Positions 6,943-11,835 of a stretch of 11,835 nt of DNA are shown piece after piece. Under the pieces are notes generated by a model. The model saw nothing but the letters and a program-made list of their open reading frames with translations, was not told the DNA's origin and made no database searches. The stretch is from positions 1 through 11,835 of the forward strand of contig CAYMEB010000147.1 in NCBI GenBank assembly GCA_964389095.1. The letters run 5' to 3'. Positions within the stretch are counted from its first letter, which is position 1, and each line of letters starts with the position of its first letter. A program made the position numbers and the translations under genes. Source of the DNA: JABFRJ01 sp964389095. GTDB lineage: Bacteria > Pseudomonadota > Alphaproteobacteria > Rhizobiales > Hyphomicrobiaceae.

Positions 6943-7920
6943 ATGCCGAGCCTCATCGCCCCGCGGGATCGCCTGCGCATACTTTTCGCCCATGGTGCCT
7001 ACCAGATGGCAGAACGCTTCGCTGCGCGAGGCACAGGCATCGCGCACGATCAGGTCCGCTCCGTCGACGAACTGTCGGCGAGAGCCGCGGATTTCGATGT
7101 CGTCTGCGTCTCGATGATGTGGCGCAACGCCATCCTCGCGGCGAGCGGCCGACTGGCATTCGTGCAGTCGATCAGCGCCGGTACCGACCAGTACGACATC
7201 CCCGAGTTCCGGAGGAAGGGCATCCGCCTGGCCAGCGCAGCCGGCGTCAACGCCAATGCTGTTGCCGAGCATGCCCTGGCCATGATGCTGGCCCTGCGCC
7301 GCCACATTCATACCGGCCGCGATCATCAGGCACGCGCGCATTGGCGGCCGATGATTTCGAACATCGCCGAGCGCGAGGCCGAGATCGCGGGCAAGACCGT
7401 CGTCATAGTCGGATTGGGCCGGATCGGCCGTCGCCTCGCGCGCTTCCTGAAGGCGCTCGATTGCCATGTGATCGGCGTCAAGCGCGACATCGCCAGCGGT
7501 ACAGAGGGCGCAGACGAGGTCTTCGCGACGTCCGCCCTGGCCAGCGTCCTGCCGCGCGCCGATGCCGTCGTGCTCGCCTGTCCGCTGACCTCGGAGACGG
7601 AAAACCTGATCGACGGCCGCGCGCTCGGGCTGATGAAGCCGCAGGCGCACCTCGTCAACGTCGCGCGCGGCAAGGTCGTCGACGAGGCGGCCCTGATCGA
7701 CGCGCTGTCCGCAAGGCGCATCGCGGCGGCCGCGCTCGACGTCACGCGCGAGGAGCCGCTGCCGGAGAAATCGCCGCTGTGGAGCATGCAGAACGTGCTG
7801 ATCACGCCGCACACCGCAGGCGAGACGCAGGCGTACGAGGACAACGTGATCGACATCCTGCTCGAAAATCTGGATCGCCTGTGGCGCGGCGAGGCGGGGC
7901 TGCGCAACCAGATCGCGTGA
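6943..7920 (+). CDS. D-2-hydroxyacid dehydrogenase
   Basis: This 325-residue cytoplasmic enzyme interconverts a 2-hydroxyacid and a 2-oxoacid using NAD(P). The Rossmann motif GLGRIG is at 157-162. The catalytic Arg (NVARGK, R242), Glu (REEPLPEKSPLW, E271) and His (TPHTAG, H290) are all present, and substrate-loop residues SAGTD are at 78-82. After the second strand of the nucleotide fold the sequence is VIGVKRD, with Lys/Arg where NAD-specific members usually have an Asp, so NADP use is likely (inference). Length and layout are normal for the family. ATG 6943 has GGAG 7 bases upstream. It lies 62 bases after the MFS gene on the same strand and probably acts on the imported compound or its product; glyoxylate/hydroxypyruvate-type activity is another option. 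Confidence 0.9.
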   Translation: MPSLIAPRDRLRILFAHGAYQMAERFAARGTGIAHDQVRSVDELSARAADFDVVCVSMMWRNAILAASGRLAFVQSISAGTDQYDIPEFRRKGIRLASAAGVNANAVAEHALAMMLALRRHIHTGRDHQARAHWRPMISNIAEREAEIAGKTVVIVGLGRIGRRLARFLKALDCHVIGVKRDIASGTEGADEVFATSALASVLPRADAVVLACPLTSETENLIDGRALGLMKPQAHLVNVARGKVVDEAALIDALSARRIAAAALDVTREEPLPEKSPLWSMQNVLITPHTAGETQAYEDNVIDILLENLDRLWRGEAGLRNQIA

Positions 7921-7937
7921 CCCGGGTTGGCGTCGGG

Positions 7938-7964
7938 GCCGCCGCTTCGTGACGACACGGCGGC
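7938..7964 (+). terminator. Hairpin 17 bases after the hydroxyacid dehydrogenase, possible terminator
   Basis: GCCGCCG (7938-7944) and CGGCGGC (7958-7964) form a perfect 7-bp stem with a 13-base loop just after the stop at 7920. No T-run follows, so it is at best a weak or factor-assisted terminator, or an mRNA 3'-end stabiliser. Confidence 0.35.
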
Positions 7965-7990
7965 GGTCGCGTGAACACGGTCTGAATGCC

Positions 7991-8012
7991 CGCTTCAGGT
8001 GGCCTTCAAGCG
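7991..8012. promoter_or_regulatory. Imperfect dyad upstream of the small membrane-peptide gene
   Basis: CGCTT-C-AGG (7991-7999) pairs with CCT-TC-AAGCG (8003-8012) around a TGG loop: eight base pairs with a small bulge. It lies 38 bases before the start of the short gene at 8050 and could be an operator or a leader hairpin. No promoter with good consensus is visible around it. Confidence 0.25.
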
Positions 8013-8049
8013 CGCCGGCTAGGCTCGAAGGGCGATCCTGGAGGCGGTG

Positions 8050-8136
8050 ATGAATGCCTACGTGCAATCGACGATTTTCGTACTGATGGCCGTTGCCGTG
8101 GTCGGCGGAGCGATTGCCTCGGTTCTGCTCGGCTGA
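8050..8136 (+). CDS. Small single-helix membrane peptide (28 residues), unknown
   Basis: The peptide begins MNAYVQST and continues as one uninterrupted hydrophobic stretch (IFVLMAVAVVGGAIASVLL) ending in Gly, a classic one-span small membrane protein with almost no soluble part. The start is well supported: GGAGG at 8040-8044 sits 5 bases before ATG 8050. A GTG immediately before the ATG would add one residue. The gene fills a gap between two dehydrogenase genes on the same strand and is followed 3 bases later by an 8-bp hairpin. I do not recognise the family; it does not match CydX, KdpF or CcoQ as I recall them. Peptides of this kind usually modulate a larger membrane complex. Coding is inferred from ribosome site, start, composition and context only, and a chance ORF cannot be excluded. 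Confidence 0.6.
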   Translation: MNAYVQSTIFVLMAVAVVGGAIASVLLG

Positions 8137-8139
8137 GCG

Positions 8140-8162
8140 GGCTGGGCATTCCCGGCCCAGCC
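8140..8162 (+). terminator. Strong hairpin directly after the small membrane-peptide gene
   Basis: GGCTGGGC (8140-8147) and GCCCAGCC (8155-8162) form a perfect 8-bp stem with a 7-base loop, starting 3 bases after the stop at 8136. The position suits a terminator for the short gene, but no T-tract follows. The rest of the gap to 8316 is GC-rich, with another weak dyad (CGCCGC 8226-8231 and GCGGCG 8244-8249), and shows no gene I can support. Confidence 0.45.
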
Positions 8163-8316
8163 TGCCCCGCGGTCGCCGGGGGCGACGCCGGGCGGCATTG
8201 ATGAGCGAACGCAGGGGTGTTAGTCCGCCGCGGACGCCCGCTTGCGGCGCCGCGGGAAACGCCGTCCTCCGTTTCCTCGTGGCGCCTCGGGATCGGGCCC
8301 GATGGGAGCCCCGTGC

Positions 8317-9072
8317 ATGCGCCGCCTGGAAAATCGTGTCGCCCTGGTCACCGGAGCCGGTAACGGCCTCGGCCGCGCGACGGCCGAGACGTTGGCCGCC
8401 GAGGGCGCCTTCGTCTACGTCTCCGATCTCGACGGTGCTGCAGCCGAAGCCGTCGCCGCCGCCATCGGCGCCGCCGGTGGCAAGGCGCGCGGCCTCGTGG
8501 TCGACGTTTCGAAAGGGCAGGACGTCACGGCCGCGTTCCGCGCGGTGGAGAGCGGACACGGGCTCCTGCACGTCCTGGTCAACAATGCCGGTCTCAACGT
8601 GCGCGCCGATTTCCGTCACCTGACCGACGAGGAATGGGTCCGCATCCGCGAGGTCAACCTCGACGGTATCGTGCGGATCGCCCGCGACGGCTATCGTCTT
8701 CTCGCCGCGGCGAAGGGTGCCAGCCTGATCAACATCGCCTCGATCATGGGCAGCCGTGGATTGCGCCAGCTCGCCGCCTATTCGGCGACCAAGGGTGCCG
8801 TGGCGGCGCTCACCCGCGCACTGGCCGTCGAGTACGCAGCGAGTGGCATCCGCGTGAACACTGTCTCGCCGGGTTTCGTGCACACGGCCTTGACCGCACG
8901 CGCGCTGAAGAACCCGGGCGTGTTCAAGGCGCTCGTCGACGAGACTGCGATGAAACGGCTGGGCGAGCCGGCAGAGATCGCACGCGCCGTGCTGTTCTTC
9001 GCCAGCGACGACAGCTCCTACTGCACCGGATCGGAACTGGTCGTCGACGGCGGCATGACCGCGAGCCTGTGA
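8317..9072 (+). CDS. Short-chain dehydrogenase/reductase (SDR family)
   Basis: This 251-residue classical SDR catalyses NAD(P)-dependent oxidation or reduction of an alcohol/carbonyl. The cofactor motif TGAGNGLG is at 12-19. Asp37 at the end of the second strand (VSDLD) suggests NAD preference. NNAG is at 89-92, and the catalytic residues are Asn114, Ser142, Tyr155 and Lys159 (YSATK). The C-terminus (CTGSELVVDGGM) is typical of 3-oxoacyl-ACP-reductase-like members. I chose ATG 8317 because GGGAG lies at 8304-8308 and the first strand follows directly. An in-frame TTG at 8242 would add 25 Arg/Pro/Gly-rich residues unlike an SDR N-terminus. It is the last plus-strand gene before a convergent junction. 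The substrate is unknown; adjacency to the hydroxyacid dehydrogenase suggests, without proof, a shared oxidative route. Confidence 0.9.
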   Translation: MRRLENRVALVTGAGNGLGRATAETLAAEGAFVYVSDLDGAAAEAVAAAIGAAGGKARGLVVDVSKGQDVTAAFRAVESGHGLLHVLVNNAGLNVRADFRHLTDEEWVRIREVNLDGIVRIARDGYRLLAAAKGASLINIASIMGSRGLRQLAAYSATKGAVAALTRALAVEYAASGIRVNTVSPGFVHTALTARALKNPGVFKALVDETAMKRLGEPAEIARAVLFFASDDSSYCTGSELVVDGGMTASL

Positions 9073-9098
9073 CGTGACCGCCTGAACGCGCCGAACAC

Positions 9099-9335
9099 CT
9101 ACTCGCGGCGCCGCAGCACGGGATCATTGTCGTCCAGGATGCGTGCGGCTTCCTGCGAGAGGAGCGGCACGCCGGCTTCGATCGGAAAGGTCAGCCTCGC
9201 CACCGGGCTCACGAGTTCGTTGCGCTCCCGGTCGTAGACGAGGCGCGTTCGCGCCACGGGGCACACCAGCCATTCGAGCAGACGCGGATCGGTTTTGGGG
9301 CCGGTTTCGCGCGGCTGGTCCGGATGCCCGCTCAC
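9099..9335 (-). CDS. Trm112-like small protein (UPF0434/YcaR family)
   Basis: This 78-residue protein has the family core LLEWLVCPVARTRLVYDRE (19-37), then ELVSPVARLTFPIEAGVPLL. In eukaryotes and archaea Trm112 is an activating partner of methyltransferases; bacterial YcaR-like members are poorly characterised. Only one cysteine remains (C25). E. coli YcaR has CPVC plus a further Cys in the second strand, so the zinc site is absent here. The start is GTG 9335 with an AAGGGGA-type ribosome site upstream. It is the last gene of the leftward cluster, 27 bases after the Lon-domain gene, and ends 26 bases from the convergent SDR gene. Confidence 0.85.
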   Translation of the reverse strand: MSGHPDQPRETGPKTDPRLLEWLVCPVARTRLVYDRERNELVSPVARLTFPIEAGVPLLSQEAARILDDNDPVLRRRE

Positions 9336-9362
9336 GAGTGATCCCCTTCCGCGGTCGCTCGG

Positions 9363-10046
9363 CTATTGCAGGATGGTGTCGGAACCGCCGCCGCCGCTGG
9401 CGAGTTCCATCTGCGTCAGCGCCACCAGCAGCTCGGCGCGCAGCTTGAGGTCGTGGGCTTCGAGCAGGGCCTGCTTCTCCTCCGGACCGTACGGGCTCAT
9501 CATCGCCAGCGAATTGACCAGCGCCTCGTTCTGCGAGCGCTCGATCGCCTGCCAGTCCGCGCGCAGATCGCGCGCCGCGAGAAACGCCTTCAGCGTATTG
9601 AGCAGCGCCGTGCGGTCCACTGCCTCGGCGCCGATGCCCGCTGTGAGGTCGTCGGGAAATGCGTCGTATGAGAGCCGGCACGTCCGGTAGGGAGCGTCCG
9701 TCGCGATCTCCTGCTCGATCGTGCAGCGTGTGACACCGGTGAGGGATACGATCATCCGCCCGTCGTCCAGTTCCTGGAAGGCCGTGAGACGCCCGATCCC
9801 GGCGACCCGGCGCAGGCCGACGTCGCGGCCCTGCGGGCTTTCGTTCTCGCCGGCCGTCCGTTCCGGCTGCACGATCGCGACGAGACGGTCACCCGCGACG
9901 ATGTCGTCGAACATCTCGAGATACCGCGGCTCGAAGATGTTGAGCGGCAGCATCGCGCGCGGCAGCAGGATCACGCCGCGCAGAGGAAACACCGGCGCGG
10001 TCTCGGGCAGGTCGGCTCTGCTCTTGTAGCGCTCGGTGATCCGCAC
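9363..10046 (-). CDS. Stand-alone Lon substrate-binding (N-terminal) domain protein
   Basis: These 227 residues cover only the Lon N-terminal LAN domain. The signature runs PVFPLRGVILLPRAMLPLNI then FEPRY (18-42), followed by the beta-rich region with GVTRCTIEQE and a helical C-terminal part (about 145-220). There is no AAA+ ATPase or Ser-Lys protease domain, so it cannot be a protease; it may bind substrates or partners. GTG 10046 is chosen because GGAGG sits about 8 bases upstream. It lies 30 bases after the thioredoxin/TPR gene and 27 before the Trm112-like gene, consistent with one operon. The biochemical role of such free-standing domains is not established. Confidence 0.9.
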   Translation of the reverse strand: MRITERYKSRADLPETAPVFPLRGVILLPRAMLPLNIFEPRYLEMFDDIVAGDRLVAIVQPERTAGENESPQGRDVGLRRVAGIGRLTAFQELDDGRMIVSLTGVTRCTIEQEIATDAPYRTCRLSYDAFPDDLTAGIGAEAVDRTALLNTLKAFLAARDLRADWQAIERSQNEALVNSLAMMSPYGPEEKQALLEAHDLKLRAELLVALTQMELASGGGGSDTILQ

Positions 10047-10076
10047 GTGCCGGCCTCCGGGTGAATGCGCCCGCGA

Positions 10077-10994
10077 TCAGGAGAACATGATCGACGACAG
10101 CCGGCGCCGGCCTTCGAGCGTGGCGGGATCCTTCGGCCCCCACGCCTCGAAGAACTGCACGAGCTGCTTGCGGGCCGCTTCCTCGTTCCATTTGCGGTCG
10201 CGGCGGAACGATTCCAGCAGTTGCGTGACCGCGTCGGCCTTGTTGCCCTGCGCGGCCAGCGCGACGGCCAGATCGATGCGCGCCTGGTGGTCCTTCGGAT
10301 CGGCGGCGATGCGCGCTTCCAGCGCGGAGGTGTCGGAGGCCTTCGGTGCGTTGCGGGCGAGGTCCACCATCGCCTGCACGGCCGAGACCGCGGAGAGGTT
10401 CGGTTTGTCGGGCGGCACGAGCGCGAGCGTCTGCTGCGCGCGATCGATGTCGCCGCTCTTGAGGTAGCACCGCGCGAGACCGGCCAGCGCCTGGGCGTTC
10501 TGGCCGTCCTCCTGCAGGATGGCGGCGAAAATCTCGGCTGCCGACTGCAGATCGCCAGCCTCGAGAACCTTGTCCGCCTCGGCCAGCGCCTCGTCGATGC
10601 TGTTGCCCGCGTCCTCGCCGAGCAGCCGGTCGATGAACTGCTTGATCTCGGGCTCGCGCAGCGCGCCGGCGAAGCCGTCGAGCGGTCGCCCGTCCTTGAA
10701 GGCGTAGACCGTCGGGATCGACTGCACGCGCAACTGCTGCGCGATCGCGGGATGCTGGTCGATATTCATCTTGATCAGGCGGACCTTGCCCTTGTACGAG
10801 CGCACCACCTTCTCGAGGATCGGCGTCAGCTGCTTGCAGGGTCCGCACCACTCGGCCCAGAAATCCACCAGCACCAGCGCCTGCTTGGAGCCTTCGATGA
10901 CGTCCTTGGCGAATCCGGCCGTGGTTGTATCCTTGATCACGTCGCCGCCGGGGGCCTGAGCGTCACCGGGTGGGGGCGATTTTCCGAACAGCAT
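10077..10994 (-). CDS. ybbN: Thioredoxin-TPR co-chaperone, YbbN/CnoX-like
   Basis: This 305-residue cytoplasmic protein has an N-terminal thioredoxin fold (about 18-128) with active site WCGPC (49-53) and cis-proline 94 (SIPT). An all-helical TPR-like region follows (about 131-305), with SAAEIFAAILQ, GLARCYLKSGDI and ALAAQGNKADAV. In E. coli, YbbN/CnoX protects unfolding proteins and hands them to chaperones. The E. coli protein lacks the first active-site cysteine, whereas both are kept here, so redox activity is expected. ATG 10994 has AGGAG (11003-11007) placed so that it overlaps the end of the upstream tRNA-deacylase gene, 15 bases away, which suggests translational coupling. Family assignment is firm. 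Confidence 0.92.
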   Translation of the reverse strand: MLFGKSPPPGDAQAPGGDVIKDTTTAGFAKDVIEGSKQALVLVDFWAEWCGPCKQLTPILEKVVRSYKGKVRLIKMNIDQHPAIAQQLRVQSIPTVYAFKDGRPLDGFAGALREPEIKQFIDRLLGEDAGNSIDEALAEADKVLEAGDLQSAAEIFAAILQEDGQNAQALAGLARCYLKSGDIDRAQQTLALVPPDKPNLSAVSAVQAMVDLARNAPKASDTSALEARIAADPKDHQARIDLAVALAAQGNKADAVTQLLESFRRDRKWNEEAARKQLVQFFEAWGPKDPATLEGRRRLSSIMFS

Positions 10995-11009
10995 GGCATT
11001 TCACTCCTG

Positions 11010-11516
11010 TCAGGCGGACGCCGGGGCATCGAGGCGCGCGATGATCGGCTCGTGTCCCGTGGCGCGTATGAAACGGATGAGATCGTCACGGCCGATGGCC
11101 GTCGTGGCCGTATTGGTCAGCGGGTGACAGTTGATGGACTCATAGCGCATCAGCGCCTCGTCCACCACGACCGAGACCCGCGCTTGTGTGTCGTTGATGA
11201 GCGAGAGGGCCGTGACCGAGCCGGGCGGCACTCCCAGCACCTCCATCAGCAACTCGGCGTTCCCGAACGAGAAGCGCGCCGCCCCGACCGCCTTGTGCAG
11301 CCGCTTCAGGTCGACCTCGGTGCGGGCTTCCGCGATGATCAGCCAGAGCCGGCCCTTCGCGTCCTTGAGGAACAGGTTCTTGGTATGTCCACCCGGCAGG
11401 TCCCGGATCAGGGCGGAACTTTCCGCGACCGTGAACACCGCCTGGTGCTCGACCGTGCGGGTCTCGATGCCCAGGTCCTGCAGACGGGCGAAGAGTTCGG
11501 TGCGGGTGGCGGGCAT
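11010..11516 (-). CDS. proX: Prolyl-tRNA editing protein (YbaK/ProX deacylase family)
   Basis: This 168-residue free-standing trans-editing enzyme hydrolyses mischarged prolyl-tRNA, most likely Ala-tRNA(Pro). The YbaK/EbsC fold is complete, with the conserved GGHTKNLFLKD (42-52, Lys46 the likely key residue), LWLIIAEA, the specificity segment GVPPGSVTALSLIND and CHPLTNTATT (130-139). Length is normal for the ProXp-ala/PrdX group. ATG 11516 begins about 24 bases after the predicted transcription start; a ribosome site is weak (GAGA). It is the first gene of the leftward set of four. The tRNA and amino-acid specificity is inferred from motif style. Confidence 0.9.
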   Translation of the reverse strand: MPATRTELFARLQDLGIETRTVEHQAVFTVAESSALIRDLPGGHTKNLFLKDAKGRLWLIIAEARTEVDLKRLHKAVGAARFSFGNAELLMEVLGVPPGSVTALSLINDTQARVSVVVDEALMRYESINCHPLTNTATTAIGRDDLIRFIRATGHEPIIARLDAPASA

Positions 11517-11835
11517 GGGGTCTCTGATCGGGGTAGCCTCGGCCTTGGTATGGCGATTTTCCAGGGGATTTCAAGGGTTGGGGCCGGGGACGGCCATTTG
11601 GCGGCAGCCTCGGCCAACGGCGCCAGCGGGCGCCATTGGGGCCGCCGTGTCCCGCCGCACCAGCGAACACCTCGTCGTTTGCCGCGATCCTCGGCCCGAT
11701 GGGTCCTCGGCCCTCGCGCTTCAATATCGCGCGGCGACACGCGTTCCGCGCGCCGGCCGCCGCGCGGGAGAGGCGTTCGTCCGAGCATGACAAGGGAGTT
11801 TCTTGTTGTCGCCCTCGGGTGACCCAACCGTTGTC
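11517..11835. other. 319-base region without a supportable gene; strong hairpin at 11612-11643
   Basis: All frames here look like shadows: they have unnatural Arg/Pro-rich composition and no recognisable motif or good start. The clearest structure is a hairpin at 11612-11643, with GGCCAA and GGCGCC on the left, an AGCG loop, and GGCGCC then TTGG(GG)CC on the right. An ATG at 11787 opens only 11 codons. The region probably carries the promoter of the leftward cluster and perhaps the 3' flank of a gene beyond the window. Confidence 0.5.
11547..11574 (-). promoter_or_regulatory. Possible promoter for the leftward four-gene cluster
   Basis: On the minus strand TTGAAA (11574-11569, 5 of 6 to the -35 consensus) and CATACC (11552-11547, 3 of 6 to the -10) are 16 bases apart. 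This would give a leader of about 24 bases before ATG 11516. It is a visual match, supported by being in the right place at the head of the cluster. Confidence 0.35.

Noticed and set aside
6874..8883. 669-residue minus-strand open frame opposite the dehydrogenases
   Set aside because: Shadow of GC-rich coding DNA: it is antisense to two enzymes with complete catalytic motifs and has no family signature of its own.
10065..11822. 585-residue plus-strand open frame opposite the YbbN and ProX genes
   Set aside because: Antisense to genes with clear motifs (WCGPC, GGHTKNLFLKD); Arg-rich composition and no recognisable domain.
11140..11835. Possible upstream minus-strand gene entering the right end
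   Set aside because: Each frame stops or shows weak GC3 bias and no motif; nothing supports a gene end inside the window.
1..11835. CRISPR array, tRNA/rRNA, IS element or phage attachment site
   Set aside because: No regularly spaced repeats, no tRNA-like cloverleaf, no transposase or integrase motif and no terminal repeats were seen by eye on either strand.

Overview
The window is GC-rich, tightly packed bacterial DNA with several GTG starts. It most resembles an alphaproteobacterium, possibly of the Rhizobiales type. That guess rests mainly on the leftward run prolyl-tRNA deacylase – YbbN-like thioredoxin – Lon-substrate-binding-domain protein – Trm112-like protein, an order I associate with that class, and on the style of the GT2 glycosyltransferase. 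No rRNA, tRNA, CRISPR array, transposase or integrase is visible.

Layout. (1) 1-2750, plus strand: the 3' end of a molybdopterin oxidoreductase gene, then a four-cluster ferredoxin subunit and an eight-helix DmsC-type membrane anchor. This is the architecture of the cytoplasmic sulfite:quinone oxidoreductase SoeABC. (2) 2832-4684, minus strand: a processive-type family 2 glycosyltransferase with an unusual N-terminal extension. Its conserved C-terminal tail lies in another reading frame because of an apparent one-base deletion near 2985. (3) 4752-9072, plus strand: a solitary family 3 periplasmic binding protein, an MFS transporter 8 bases downstream, a D-2-hydroxyacid dehydrogenase, a probable 28-residue single-helix membrane peptide, and a short-chain dehydrogenase. 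(4) 9099-11516, minus strand: the four-gene housekeeping-like cluster for protein quality control and translation fidelity. (5) 11517-11835: no convincing gene; it probably holds the promoter of the last cluster and contains one strong hairpin.

Functional reading. SoeABC would oxidise cytoplasmic sulfite to sulfate and pass electrons to quinone. The binding protein, MFS carrier and two dehydrogenases look like uptake and oxidation of a small hydroxylated organic acid. A link between the two, such as sulfonate breakdown releasing sulfite, is possible but unproven, because no C-S lyase lies in the window. The minus-strand cluster combines mischarged-tRNA editing, a thioredoxin/TPR co-chaperone, a stand-alone Lon N-domain and a small Trm112-like protein.

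Most worth a second look: the glycosyltransferase frameshift, the unannotated small membrane peptide at 8050-8136 with its flanking dyads, the pairing of a binding protein with an MFS carrier, and a dyad that could mask the ribosome binding site of the hydroxyacid dehydrogenase. I did not find a clearly novel defence or mobile system.
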